Shown here one piece after another: positions 22,624-35,137 of a stretch of DNA of 64,000 nucleotides. The translations under genes and the position numbers were made by a program. Within the stretch, counting starts at the first letter, position 1. Every line of letters begins with the position of its first letter. Where the stretch lies: the NCBI RefSeq assembly GCF_000004195.4, contig NC_030678.2:76381404-76445403 (forward strand), given 5' to 3'. Origin of the DNA: Xenopus tropicalis (Eukaryota; Chordata; Amphibia; Anura; Pipidae). The notes beneath the pieces were generated by a model. The model searched no databases, was not told the DNA's origin, and saw only the letters and a list, made by a program, of their open reading frames with translations.

Positions 22624-25259
22624 GTATGAAAAAAAGTTCTATAATAATTCTTTTGTATTTCAGTTTAGTGTAATCACTACCTTTGTGCTAATATTTTGTA
22701 GCCACATATGAACAGGCTTACTGGGATCTGACTAGTATCAGAGGAATATTCTACAATAGTTATGTACAGTATAGGCAAGAATGTATGGCCTAAATATTTT
22801 TCCGGATTTACTTCTGTTCTGCATATTTTTTTGTTATATAATTATAGCAGGGTTGCCAGTTTTAAGGATTACTTTGCAGCACTGCTAATAACAATAGCAA
22901 CCAATCAGCTATTAGCTTTAATCAATTTTACTGCAAGTTAAAAAATTTAATTATATAGGAGCATTCTGATTGGTTGCTACTGGCAACTGCATTGGTGTAG
23001 TTTAGTGCATAGAAAATAATATATATATATAAGGGATCTTTCCATAATTTAGATCTCCATACTTTAAGGCTACTAAAAAATCATGTAAACATTAAATAAA
23101 ACCAATAGGCTAGTTCTGCCTCCTATAAGGATGAATTATATTTTAGTTAGGATCAAGTACAGGGTACTGTTTTATTATTACAGAGAAAAAAATATTTTTT
23201 TTCTAAAATTAGAATTATTTGCTTAAAGTGGAGTCTATGGGAGATGGGCAATTTTTAGCCCCCGATTGGATGGCAGCTACGTCCTTTTGCAACGACATGC
23301 TGCATGTCTTGATATTTTTTTTGCTTTGCATTTTTCTTGTTATAAATTGGTTGTTAGATATGAATTGCTGTAAAACAAACTCCTTGTAGCAAATAATAAG
23401 GCACATTTAGTTACTCTAAAACAGTAAGCAAGTTGCGATTTTAGACACAATTGTGCATTTTTTTTACACAACGCCCCAGTTTTTTTTCCAGAATTCATGC
23501 ATCATTGTGTGAAGTATGTTGAATCGGATGAAACTGATCTGCATCTGAATATTTTTTTTCAGTCAGTTTTTGGTCAGTTCTGGTGTCTACTCATGTCAGT
23601 TCTGGTAATCGAAATAAGAATGATGTCTGCTTCAGATACTTTAGCCGCAAGTGTGCTGCGTCTATTGACTCAGGATATTGAGGGATTCCTGAAGCTGGCC
23701 AGGAGGTGAGGGTAGCTCCAGGGTTCACAAAGCACTGTGCATCAGGTATCAGATGCCTTATCCGAGTCAGTAATTACAAGACTCAATGTACAGTGTCGAA
23801 CTGGCCCACCAGGATACCAAGAAAACTCCCAGTAGGCCCAGATGTCAGTGGGCCCTCCTGCTCACCCGGCCATTTTTCTTGTATTCCTTTACCGTGGTCA
23901 TTCCTCATTTCTATATGAGAATAAAGATAATTAATAGAAGGAGGAATAGAGAATAATAATATATATGGAAGAAATAAGATATTGAAGAACAAGATATTGA
24001 AAGTGATTAAGAAAATAAAGAATGTTTGGATACTGGGCCCGCAGTCTAAGGTTCTTTGGTGGGCCCCTGGCACCCCAGCCCAACATTAATGTAGATTCTG
24101 TCTGATAGAGATTGAAACAAAGATGGCAGGACAGCTTTAATAAATAAGCAAAAATGGCATTTACTCAGGGCCCAATAAGACAGGTGATCCACCATCATAC
24201 ATTTTGTTGGTAACAACTTGGTACATGGAACACAAAAGTGTAACAAACAATCTTGGGCTACTGCAATTGCACTGCAAATATCTGTCCCTCATGGTTGTGG
24301 GGAACAACAGCACCCTTCAAAGATCTGTAAAATGTCTTGTATACAACACAACAGAGCTGGACTGAATATTATGCTAGTGCGTCTGTAAGTATAATTGAAA
24401 TCTGAAGCCCAAATCAAACAAAACAGAGGGATGGTGGGATAAAGGGAAACCAAATGACAGGCATGTGACAGAAACAGCAAGGAAACGCTACTGACCACTG
24501 CTCTACTAAAGTAAAGCATTTCTCTATCTTGATGTGCAAAGAAAAGCTATATATAGTTATAATTTTTGAATTGTATTAATTGAGATAGCCGCCCAAAAAC
24601 TGCTTTCTAGCAAAAGTCAGTTCTTCTCTGGGTCTGTTAGGCAGCTTCAGTCAGAGTCAGAACCAGCAGATAATATAAACAACCAGGCAGATTCAATATA
24701 TTACAAGTAAACTTACAATGCAAATTTACAACCGTGAAAAAAGGAATTTATGTTTATTATTATGAGTAAAATAGTTTTTAGGTGGATGTACACTAGTTGC
24801 AGCTGGGCAGTAGATTATGTTGCTGTGGCAGGTTAAAGCAGGAGGCTTGTATGACTTTATGTATCCATATATTCCTTTATTTTCTATCACAGCATTCTTT
24901 ATCCGGTATACCTTTAGAAATGATCTGAGCTAGTCTACTGAAAATGGTGTAGTTCAATACCAGATGTATTGCATTATTTTGACCCTTTTAATAAAAATGC
25001 TGCAAAGAATGAACAATATCTGGGTTGCATGTATATATGTGTAACATTCTCTCATTTCAAAGGAGCACTGTTTCAGAGGTCAGTGTTGCAGTGTGTGCTG
25101 TTGCAATGCATACATAACTATATTAATGTGCATAATGCTTGGTTGCATGAGTTAATCATATTAACTGAGTATAAAGCAAATTATGTTATCCATGTTCTTT
25201 TCAATATAATAATTGTATTTCAGTTTACCTTTCAATGTTTACCTTTCACTACTTATGCC
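22624..25259 (+). other. C3orf85-like intron 1, part 1
   Basis: Contains a MITE relative at about 22855-23000 (CAACCAATCAGC / GATTGGTTGCTAC), a GGATCTTTCC/CTCCATAC-family repeat at 23023-23130, and at 23788-24085 a repeat with GTCGAACTGGCCCACCAGG at one end and GGTGGGCCCCTGGCACC at the other. No exon is supported. Confidence 0.45.
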
Positions 25260-25980
25260 TAGGTGTAATCAGCCTGTCAGCAATAGATTGTAGTCTTCTA
25301 AAGAGGAAATAGGGGCTAAGATACAACATAGCTAAATAAGTGGGAAATAAATTCTCCTGCTCAGCAGATAGCTCTTCAGAGATTTAAAACAAATACACTG
25401 AACGGCAGAAAAGACATGCTAGCCACACACCCAACCGGCACAGGCCATATTCTTATGCCAGAGCCTTTCTGCAGAGTTTCTAAAATCATTAAGAACCCCA
25501 AACACTAATTTTGTTGGTCTGGAATTCAGAATTTATGAAATAAATATGCAAAAGCATCAAGAGACGCATTAGAACATGAACCCCAAAGACTTGATGAAAC
25601 ATCTTTCTTTTAAAACAAGAAGATGCCTCTACACACTGTAAGTGAGGTAACTGAAGTTTCTGAGCCTCCTAAGCCTTGGGGAAGATGAGTTATATGTCAG
25701 TTACTAATCCCAGAGGTGCCATGGCAATCTCTACTGTCTGTTTTATTTTACACCCACATTGTACACAGCATTTTATTCAATTAAAAGCAATTTAAAAAGT
25801 GCAAGTAGTGGTTTAAATTTTCTTGGCTTCAACCAGCCTTGAGTTAGTATAGCTTGGCTGCATTAAACAGAACTTAACATTTATGGGATTCATCTTGAAA
25901 TGTTTATTTTGATTCCAAAGCATCCCTTTCCAAATTGTGGTGTATCTTTATAAATGATGTTGCCTTTTTATCAATAGTGC
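25260..25980 (+). other. Intron 1, unusually complex unique-looking stretch
   Basis: Unlike its flanks, this interval shows no recognisable repeat ends and has a varied, non-repetitive composition, with AAT-rich homeodomain-like sites (for example ATTCAATTAAAAGC near 25776). It could be a conserved noncoding element. That is a guess from texture only. Confidence 0.2.
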
Positions 25981-26010
25981 TTTGAGTAAGAGTAATAAAT
26001 AAAACAACAC

Positions 26011-26359
26011 AGAAAAATGAAAGTGTGTTAAAGCAATTAGAATATAATGTACTATAATGTACTGTTACCCTGCACTGGTGCAACTGGTATGTTTGCCTCT
26101 GAAACCCCTACTATAGTTTATAGAAACAAAGCTGCCGTGTAGCCATGGGGGCAGCCATTCAAATGAGAAAAGACATAGGTTACATAGCAGATAACAGATA
26201 AGCTTTGTAGAATAAAATTGGGTTTTATCTGTTATCTGCAATGTAACCTGTGCTTTTGCTCCTTTTTTAATTTGAATGGCTGCCCCCATGGCTACACAGC
26301 AGCTTATTTATATAAACTATAGTAGCATTTTTGAAGCAACCACACCAGTTTTAATTACT
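26011..26359. mobile_element. T2-type MITE, truncated copy
   Basis: Same family as 2696-3111, with the shared ACTATAGTTTATAGAA, GTAGCCATGGGGGCAGCC and palindrome CATAGCAGATAACAG / CTGTTATCTGC. The usual left end is lost and its right side is replaced by the next element. Confidence 0.7.
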
Positions 26360-26773
26360 TTAAAGGACATGGAAAGGCAAAGTCACTTGGGGGTGCCAAA
26401 ATGTTAGGCACCCCCAAGTTACTTTAATCGCCTACTTTTTACCCTGGGCTGGTGCCCCTGTACGGAGAGAACAGCACCAGCCCGGGGTAGCTGCGAGCGC
26501 TTCCTCCTTCCTGATTGATCGTGTGCGCATGCGCAGTAAAGTGAAAAAGCTGAACTTTAACAGAGAAGTTGGCTTTTCACTCTACTGCGCATGCGCCGAC
26601 CGCATAGTCACAGCGAAACGAAGCAGGAAGCGCTCGCTACAGGTACCCCGGGCTGGTGCTGTTTTCTCCTAACAGGGGCACCAGTTCGGGGTACAAGGTA
26701 AGCGATTAAAGTCACTTGGGGGTGCCTAACATTTTAGCACCCCCAAGTGACTTTGCCTTTCCTTCTCCTTTAA
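26360..26773. mobile_element. T2-type MITE with very long inverted repeats
   Basis: TTAA at 26360-26363 and 26770-26773. The arms are about 170 bases each: AAAGTCACTTGGGGGTGCC, GCTGGTGCCCCTG and TGCGCATGCGCAGT motifs occur on the left and inverse on the right, so the whole single strand can fold back. CpG is high. Half-copies appear at about 35095-35165 and 28000-28100. Confidence 0.85.
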
Positions 26774-26779
26774 ACCTCT

Positions 26780-27345
26780 TTGAAGGAACAGTAACACTAA
26801 AAAATTAAAGTGTTGTAGAGTAAAATTAAAATATAATGTACTGTTGCCCTGTACTGGTAAAACTGATCTGTTTGCTTCAGTAACACTACTATAGTTTAAA
26901 TGAATAATCTGCTGTGTGGTAGTGGAGGCAGTTAAAATCAGGCTTAATGGCACAGGTCAAATAGCTGATACACCATTATATCCCACATAGCTTATCTGCT
27001 ATGTACCCTAAGCCTTTTCTTCTTTGAATGGCTGCCCCCCGTGGTTGCACAGCAGCTTATTTATATAAACTGTAATCATGTCTATGAAGATTCTCATTCA
27101 TCCAGGTCATGATATACAGTATCTAGTAGAATTAAGTCTAAAACAACTGGACTTTTCTGAGTTTTTCTTGAAAACGTTTCACCACTCATCCGAGTGGCTT
27201 CTTCAGTTCAAATGACTGGTAGGGAATTCCCCGGTATTTAAACTCTTGATGGTAGTAGAGTCACAGACATCCAATCACAATGGTTCCATTGAACTTTATA
27301 ATCTGTAATAATCTTTCTGAAGCAAACACACCAGTGTTACCTGAG
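26780..27345. mobile_element. T2-type MITE split by a 226-bp insertion
   Basis: Starts AAGGAACAGTAACAC and continues with family features to TATAAACTGTAAT. It resumes at about 27303 with CTGTAATAATCTTTCTGAAGC and ends near CAGTGTTACCTGAGCAGGGC. The insertion at 27077-27302 is flanked by a CTGTAAT direct repeat at 27070-27076 and 27303-27309. Confidence 0.65.
27077..27302 (-). mobile_element. Retroelement fragment with hammerhead-like core
   Basis: A 7-bp target duplication (CTGTAAT) encloses it, consistent with target-primed insertion. Read on the minus strand it contains CTGAAGA, a 6-bp hairpin (CCACTC / GAGTGG) and GAAACG at 27175-27206, the layout of the catalytic half of hammerhead motifs found in Penelope-like elements. 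No coding part is present. Confidence 0.5.
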
Positions 27346-27620
27346 CAGGGCAACCAGGGCCGGATTTATAAGTCGGGCGCCCCGAGGCCGCCCCCTGTCC
27401 GTTGCCCTCCCAAACCCCCTCCCGCCCCGCACGCATGCGCAACCGGCGCGCGCACCCCCCGCGCATGCGCAAACTCGCGATCGCGCATGCGCGGTCTTTT
27501 CAATCGCATACGTAGCAATGGGGGAGAGGTCTCCATTGCTACGTATACGACAAAAAACTTTAATATTTTGGTGCGGCGGAGAGCTAGGGCAAACTGGGAT
27601 GATGTAGGAATATGAATATG
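27346..27620. repeat. GC/CpG-rich repeat with GCATGCGC copies
   Basis: Contains GCATGCGC at least three times within 60 bases and a palindrome, TACGTAGCAATGG / CCATTGCTACGTA, at about 27510-27546. The opening GGGCCGGATTTATAAG resembles dispersed frog DNA-transposon ends. It forms a small CpG island by composition, probably without gene function. Confidence 0.5.
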
Positions 27621-30600
27621 TAACAAATCACTCTTATTTGGGTTAGTTACAAGATGGCAAGTTATTATCCATAGTTGTAAATAGAACATTATAAAGTAAA
27701 ACAAACCTGGAAGATGTGACCGTTATTCTAAAAATTAAAATAATGCAAGATTCATGATAGCAATATGTGTGCCCTGTGTGTTAACATGTATTTAAATCCC
27801 AAGACACTTCAAGTAAAACAAAATATCTGTTAAATTTACACTGTTGTGTTACGTTGTGAAGTGGTCATTAATTGGAGGCATATGGTTTGGATAATGTTGT
27901 AGATTATGAAGACTGCAGAGGTGTGGTAGGCCTGGATCTTAGGACGAACAATCAAAACAAAAAAGCAGTCCACTAAGAAGATATTTCTTATCCCATATCC
28001 TAACGGGAGCACCGGCCCAGGGTATCAGGCACATGAATACAATCACTGGGAGTACCTAACATTTTGGCACCATTTTGGTGATTCGACCACTCCTTGTCCT
28101 TTAAGTACACAGTGCTGTGCAGCAGAACAATAAATGAATACAAGAAACAGGGGGTCATTACAATAATGAATACATTAATACAAAGTACAATAATAAATGC
28201 AAATAAATAAAAAGTACAGTTGCATTAAAGCTTTCACAGGGCTAAGTGACAAAGAGACAAGAGGATGGAGGTCTCTGCCCCATAGAGCTTACAGTCTAAA
28301 AGAATGGGACATCATAATAACAGGGATTATATATCAAATAAAACAGGTACACTCACAAACAAATGATTTATTGAGATCTAATTTTAGAAGTATAAAAGGA
28401 CATGATCAATTTTAATATTGACGCATCTAAAAAAACCTTTTATCCAAAAACTTCTGCCTAAACATAATTTGTCAGGAACTTCTTTTAATTTGAATATTCT
28501 CCTTAGTTTAAGATGTTGCCCTTCATTTTGTAATCTGCTGACTCCGATGCCTGTATGCATCTTTCTCAAGTTCCATTCAGAAATAACTGACATAAAGGCA
28601 GATGGAACTTGCAATTTAAATGTAATTGAAATTTCTCTGGTAATAAGTGTAAGTTAATTAAAAAGAGGGGAAGCCATGCTAGCTAAAACGAGTTTGTCTA
28701 GTTTCTCTGTAATTATAGGTTATCCTATTGATTTATGGTACTCTTAATTTTTCTTAGTTATAGGAAGTAGTTTGTACCAAATTATGTATATACCTTGCTT
28801 ACAGTGCCTGCTCTATGGTCTCGTGGATAATGGTGCCATTTTATTGCTTTCTGCCAAGTTTTACAATTCAATCAGGTTATTGATAAATGCGTTTTTTGCT
28901 TTGTGTAGATGGCCAGTATCTCGGAAGTTGTTTTATGCTCATATTTGACTTTATTTGAACCATGGAATGTTCATAATAATTTTGTTGTACATGAATTAGA
29001 CTATAATCATCAACCCTCCTACAAAGAAGGCAGCAATGGGCTGCAATAATTTATCTGCTGAGCAATGAAACACAGTCACTCTATTTGTCATATCTGTTCT
29101 AAACATGAGGAACACACCTTACCCCTGTAGGCATCATATTTATTTTTGAAAATTGTTGGCTAATTAGGAAGATGTTCCTGAATTTGTTTTGCCATTGTTT
29201 ATTTATTTACAGTGCTGTTTAATGGAACAATTATATGATAGAGCAGCTTTAACGTCCCATACTATAGAAACAAAGACCTCCTAGGAATGCTTGAAGACAT
29301 AGGATAAGAATGGGCCAAATTGACAGGGACTGCTTGGAGTCTGCACTTAGGCAACTGTATAGAGAAAGGAAGCACAATGCACACAGGAAGATGAAAAAGG
29401 TGCAAACTAGATTAACAAGAACAAGACAAAGAAGATTTTGAAAATATAAAACACTTGGAAAGCAAGAGCTTAAAAATGGTTGTGTAGTACACTTTACAAG
29501 ATGTGACCAATAGCCAAACAGAAGAAATATTTTAAAACAATTATTTGTGAGGACCTTGTTAAGAAAGAAGAAGGATAATTAAAATGATTGGTCTGTCTCA
29601 AGCAGTAAGGCAAATGTGACATGAGATTTTGCCCGAAAAATGCATACTTGAAATTAGCTTTATGACTTTATGAATTTTCCAAGAAGCCATATTAACTAAA
29701 ATCTAGTAAAGCATACATACTGGAGGAAAAATGGGAGAATTTCAAAGAGAATTTCAAAGTGATCCTTGAGCTTCCATTATCAGTGCAATTAAGAGGGTGA
29801 AGGCCAGATTGAAGAGATTTGAAAACTGCAAGAGAAAAATCATGTTTCATTGTATATAGTATCAAATGACTGGGGAATTTTAACCGAAATAGGGGGAAGA
29901 TAAAATAAGGGGAAAAAAGTTCAACTTTTTAGTGCAGAGGTTTGGGGACTTTTTTGATTTATGTCCCTTTGATACCCAGCATTTGTTCAGGGGCATAGGT
30001 TACACTAGTTCCTTGTTCCAATACCAGGACAGAAAATAAAGCTTCACCCTACATTTTAAACTAGGCTTTTAAGAGTATCTAGGATAGCAACTTGTCACTC
30101 ATCCAAAATGTCACCTTAACTGGCCTACAGTCTGCCCATCTAAGTCACCGCTTTGAGCTTCCATTGTTTTGACTAAAACCACTGGTTTGACTAATCCTGA
30201 CAGCTGAATCTAGAATAGATTGAAGGTAAAAGTTAGCTACGAAAATAATATTCATTATAGCACAAAATTAGATTAGGTAGGACACACCAAGGATAGGCAT
30301 TTTATTAACTGCTTTAAAGTCAGAGAAGTGGGATTTGCTATATTGAGGTGAAATACAGGATGGCTTTGAGCCAATGTATAATTGAGAAGGTTGTCATTTT
30401 AAATCAAAAGGGATGTGATAGTACTTTTCATAGTAAAATTATAACTGGGTGTTTATATATAGACACATACATTTCAAATATTGTCTGTTCCCAAGAAATG
30501 GGATAATGCTAATATCACTGCTATATTTTGCATTTTTTTCAAAGCAGAAGGAATCACAAGAAAATATGTTAGAGAACTTTTTCAGCTAATTAAACAAAGG

Positions 30601-30791
30601 GTCTATAATTCAACAATTACTCCAAATGTAAGACAGCAGTGTAGCTTTCAGTTATTTGTATAAAGCCAACCATTTCACTGAAAGCTGTTAAATATCAAAC
30701 AAGTTAATTAAAAACGTTAATTCCATTTGATTTGATTTTTTTTATAAGTTTAGTATTTGGTTCATATTTAATTCTTCCCTATTTATTTCAG
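27621..30791 (+). other. C3orf85-like intron 1, distal part
   Basis: 28140-28310 holds a dispersed repeat including GGATGGAGGTCTCTGCCCC and AGAGCTTACAGTCT. The rest is AT-rich with no clear features. At 30484-30525 one frame reads VPKKWDNANITAIF, reminiscent of a LINE motif, but the flanks do not continue the match. The branch/acceptor region before 30792 ends TTTATTTCAG. Confidence 0.45.
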
Positions 30792-30925
30792 GGATACTAG
30801 GTGCTCCATTTTTTGCAGAGGAAGCTACAAATCAGTTCTTAAGGCTTAAAAGGCAAGCATTCTCACAGCATTTATGGGAACCAAATAATGTGGAGAATTC
30901 ATTGATGTCTTCAATAAATGAACAG
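30792..30925 (+). CDS. C3orf85: C3orf85-like protein, exon 2
   Basis: Encodes residues 17 (completed) to 61. It begins with the end of the signal peptide (GILGAPF) and continues with FAEEATNQFLRLKRQ. The GAPF...NQFLRLKR block is what I recall as the signature of vertebrate C3orf85. RLKR at residues 34-37 fits the furin pattern R-X-K/R-R, so the secreted form might be cut to a peptide of about 70 residues; that is inference. The acceptor is TTTATTTCAG and the donor CAG/GTGATG; the intron that follows is phase 0. All splice phases agree with exons 1 and 3. Confidence 0.85.
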
Positions 30926-30962
30926 GTGATGGAAAAAAAGCTCTGTTTTATTTTTTATATTT

Positions 30963-31552
30963 GGGGTTGATTCACTAAAGGGCGATAACGCTTACCACAT
31001 GCTTTTTTGCATTAAAAAGCATGCAATAATTAAGTTAATTCTCGCATAGAAATAATACTAACGCATGATTCACAAACCTATATGAAGCCTTAAACGCGCT
31101 AAATATCACATTCTGTCTGTGCGAATATTAACACTTACTTGGGGCAAGCAAGTAAATTGTGGTTCGTGAGCTTTTGGCAACACAACATGGACTTTGCAGT
31201 GGGATTTTTTCAAGTATGTGTTGGCCCTAAAGTGATGCAGCCTCCAGTTTTCAGGGAAATGGTAATTTTCAGAACAGTAGTTTTCCTAAAGTAATGGTTA
31301 CTTGCGTAAAATCGTGCGCTAATATAGCAAGCGGTGAAATATATTGCACGCAGCTGGAAATAACACACGCGCCGGGAATTAACGCAATAAAAACATTCAT
31401 CGCAAGTTAAATATCACAAAGAACATCGCGTCTTAATTATGACGCCTGTCCTTTTAGTGAATCAAGCGTTAAGTCGCAAAAAATAAGCAATGAAATGTTC
31501 AACGCATCCTATAAATAGCGCTCGTTTTATTGCCCTTTAGTGAATCAGCCCC
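30963..31552. mobile_element. MITE with GGGGTTGATTCACTAAAGGGC ends
   Basis: The left end begins GGGGTTGATTCACTAAAG; the right end is its inverse (CTTTAGTGAATCAGCCCC). A second inverted copy of the end (CTTTTAGTGAATCAAGCG) lies inside at about 31451-31468, suggesting a nested or rearranged element. It is CpG-rich for this region. It sits in intron 2, just 37 bases after exon 2. I could not identify a clean target duplication. Confidence 0.75.
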
Positions 31553-31994
31553 ATTATCTTAAGTCTTTAATCCTTTCAAAATATACTCAACAGGATGACC
31601 TCTGTAAAAATAACTAAAAGCCAAAGAAACAGAATATTTTTCTATATTTTAGTTCAACACTTACTGTATATCCACCCCTCCAATAAAAAAAGTAGCTATG
31701 GTATTATGGTAATATGTGGGAAGTTGAAAAGACAAAATGTGATAATTATGCAGATCTTAAATATATATAAAGCCCCCAAACACATATCTTATATATATAA
31801 TTAAACACCCAAATGGATATGTGATCTCAAGGGCCAACAAACCCCTAATGGTAAGGGGAGTGGTATAAATTATGAACATCATGGAGAATCAACCCAACTT
31901 ACTAAAATGCTCTGTAAGAAGTCAGGTATGTATTTTTGGGTTTCTGTATATTGCCAACCCTAGGATATCAGATCTGGAGGATAAACTTTCTCCA
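31553..31994 (+). other. C3orf85-like intron 2, no feature seen
   Basis: AT-rich intronic DNA with several TATATA runs. Confidence 0.4.
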
Positions 31995-32438
31995 TTAAAA
32001 GAGAAAGAAAGTCATTTTGGCATTTTACTGCCAATAGATTTGCCACATTAGTACCACCTAGAACACTATTTTAATTCGAGGCATTAAATGCTCTTTCCAT
32101 TTGTTTAAGATTGCAGCTGCTATTTTAAGTAGCTTCCTGCTGGCAGCTGTAGTTGTTGGTAGCTCAGATCACACATTCTTAAGGGAGGGAGGGTGTTCTT
32201 AGCATTCTTGTGGGAGGCGGGAGAGAGGAGAGAGCTTCACAGACTCTGGCCCCCGGAATGAAGGATTTTTCTGAGAGAGGAAGTCGGACACCCAAGAATA
32301 TGTTTGCAATAAAGGAGACAAGAAATCCTGTGTTTTGATAGAGGACTCAGTGCAGCTTTTCTGTGAGTGCTTATGGCTGTATTTACCTAGAGCTTTCTGA
32401 TAAAGCTTTATTGGTTTTTACCTTTCCTTCTCCTTTAA
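31995..32438. mobile_element. T2-type MITE in intron 2
   Basis: TTAA at 31995-31998 and 32435-32438. Ends AAGAGAAAGAAAG and CCTTTCCTTCTCCT. It is the intact counterpart of the split element at 19912-20803, and part of it recurs inverted at 44576-44700. Confidence 0.8.
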
Positions 32439-33852
32439 TTAAAAATTTGATATTGACCTGCACTTTACAATCACTTCACATACTCATATGTAAAGTATAT
32501 ATGTATGCCTCCAAATACAAAAAATACCTGCTTGAGGGGATGTATACATTGCTGCTGGTTTTGTTTCTCTTCACCAGCTCTTTCCTTGACTGCAATCTTT
32601 TATGGCTTTCTGTTCTCTCAAAGGAAACCTTCAAACCATTTATAGTAAATTGCTCAGAGTAATCTTTTAAGCACTTTTGCAATTTACAATAAGATTTTAT
32701 TGCATTGGTTCATTCAATAACATTGGAACAACAGTGCCACCTTCAGGTCAATTCTTCCAATCTTGATACAGTTGGGAGAAAAGTTCAGAAGATGAACAGT
32801 GAACTTTTCTGATGTTGCTCAGATAGCTTTTCAAATACCAGAATCCATAATTTCATAATGGAACACGTTGTGGGAGGGGGTTGCAAAGACTAAACACATT
32901 TTTATTTATTTCTAGAAGTTCAGTTTTTCACCTTTTCTACATAAGCCCAACTGAATGAGCTCATGGCGAAAAGGGGGGTATATTTACTCAAAGGGTTGCT
33001 TTGTCCAATAATTCTGTGCCTTTGATACAGTTATCACTCACCTTTCCTAGATATTATGTAAGCCAATGGCCTAGATCTTATCTTTTGCCTATGCTTCCTT
33101 CTACTTTTTACTCTCGCTTTTTTGTCTGTTGGTTTATTCTGCGATTCTTGTTTGTCATCGCATTTGTAAAACCTTTGTGCTTCCCTACGTATTGTTCCCC
33201 CTGTAAAGATCACATGACATTTGCCCCCAGATTCACAGTATTTACTTAAAAAGTACATTTCCCTCCATCTTGACTCTCATTATCTGGAAAATCATAATGT
33301 AGCTTTTGCTAAATAGCTTTGACACACATTCCTCAAGGTTTGACTTGAAATATTAGCCTATGTTGGTAGTGCAAAAAAGAGAGCAAAGTTTGCCATTATT
33401 AGAGTGAAGCATTGGCCAACATCCAGGTTATCTGAAAGCAAATTTATTTTCATTTTATTTGATACTCTAATTTATTCATATGGTTTTAATCTATAAGTAT
33501 TATGTTATAATGTTGGGAATTGGGCACAGTTTATCCTTTTTATATAGAGCCTACACATTCGACAGTGCGTTTGAGAAATTATACATCATTTAAACCACAT
33601 AACACAAAAATAATATTAGACAGCATGTTAAATGACAGTTATTAGACAATTATTCAGCAGAAATAGCCCATTGGTCAGTAGCGAAGCAGATCTTTATTTC
33701 TGCTTGCCCTCGCAACACACTAAAATATGATTTAAGCATTATTTATTCAAGTGATATTTCTTGGGCTGAGCTCCTGCTGTGTTTCTGACAGTCTTTCAAG
33801 TTAACAGACATACCCTTCAGATCTGTTTATCTAATATCTGTTTTTGTTTTAG
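32439..33852 (+). other. C3orf85-like intron 2, distal part
   Basis: Nothing recognisable beyond AT-rich intronic sequence. The acceptor before exon 3 is a strong pyrimidine run, TTTTTGTTTTAG. Confidence 0.4.
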
Positions 33853-33944
33853 GCATCCCAGATACTGAATACATGGAGAAATTCTGCCCAATATTATGTA
33901 GATGTAATAAAAGATGTGATGAACCCCAGCTCATATGCAATCAG
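33853..33944 (+). CDS. C3orf85: C3orf85-like protein, exon 3
   Basis: Encodes residues 62-91 plus two bases of codon 92, including ILNTWRNSAQYYVDVIKDV. The W...AQYY.D arrangement matches the second conserved patch I recall for C3orf85. The segment is predicted to be helical and amphipathic. Acceptor TTTTGTTTTAG, donor CAG/GTATGT (consensus), phase 2 on the right. Confidence 0.85.
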
Positions 33945-35137
33945 GTATGTCCTTGTTATTTAGAGTAAAATGGATTGCCAATGAAGCCATTACCATATTT
34001 CCAAGTCCTCTTATAAGTCCATACTGAAAAATGTACCTATCTAATAACCAATAATATTCTCAATATTCTTAATCATTAAAAGGCTGTCTGCTATTTTAAA
34101 TACATCATATGCCATATTAATTATTTGCGTTGTTGGAAAATATAAATAATTCACTCACAGTGATCAGTTCCTATGAGCTAAGAACATAAAATATGTAGGA
34201 GTGATTTAATTTTCCTTCAGAACTTTCATATGCACTTTTTCTTTGATGCAGAGGCTGGATGGCCTACTCAGTTATGACAAATTAAAAAATTAGATATAAC
34301 ACATTAAGAAATGCATAATCTTGTAGTTGCTAATTTAGTGCTACATGTTGCTGTTGTTGATGTGTACCCTTTTTAAATATATAAATATAAAAATGTGATA
34401 TAATAAAAAAGTTTCTTTCCTAGATTAGCATTGTTATCCTTGATCTAAACTGACGAGTTTACTGTAACCTCAGGGCCAGATTTATAAAAATGTGAGGTTA
34501 TCGTTTACCACAGAAGAATTCACCTGCTTTAATTTGTTCCTATGGAATTTTTAGAAGTGTATTTATCAACGGGTGAAAATTAGAGATCACCATTAGGAAT
34601 GAATAGAAAGTGAGTAGAAAGTGGGTGAACCATTTGTAGGTAAACTCTGATCACACATTTTAAATCTGCCCCTAAAAGAATGCTATATAATATAGAAAGA
34701 GTGCTGCAGGGACTTATACAAAAGAAATATATATATAATATATACACTTCATTTTTTGTTTTCCCTTAAAGGACAAGGAAAGTCAAAATCTATTAAGCAC
34801 ACTATTAAATAGTACTACTATTGCTGTGTAAAAACGCTCTATTTCTGGCTTGCCTAATGAAAGATTTACAGAGAAACACTTACTACAAACTACATACTTG
34901 TTTCAGTGAAGGGTGCCGCCATCTTTAACAAGGGATGCCCATTCCCTTTGACTCAGTGGCCCTATGGCAGGAGGATGCAAAGAAGTCCTTTAGGGCTTAT
35001 ATAGAATCTTATATTTCAGACAAGGTAGAGGGTGAATAGATCAGCCAGCTAAAATCCTTAACTTAGACAAGAGCAGTATAACCATTTGAAGTCCTTAAAG
35101 GAGAAGGAAAGTTAAAAATCACTGGGGGTGCCAAATA
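33945..35137 (+). other. C3orf85-like intron 3, part 1
   Basis: Carries partial T2-type ends at 34766 (TTAAAGGACAAGG) and 35095 (TTAAAGGAGAAGG, with the GGGGGTGCCAAAT block of the 26360 element). 34475-34680 is a GGGCCAGATTTATAAA-type repeat. Confidence 0.45.

Noticed and set aside
27280..27704. 111- and 112-codon frames on opposite strands
   Set aside because: They lie over a CpG-rich repeat; Arg/Pro-rich peptides reflect GCATGCGC repetition.
30484..30525. VPKKWDNANITAIF, resembling a LINE reverse transcriptase motif
   Set aside because: Only 14 residues match and the continuation does not follow any LINE pattern.
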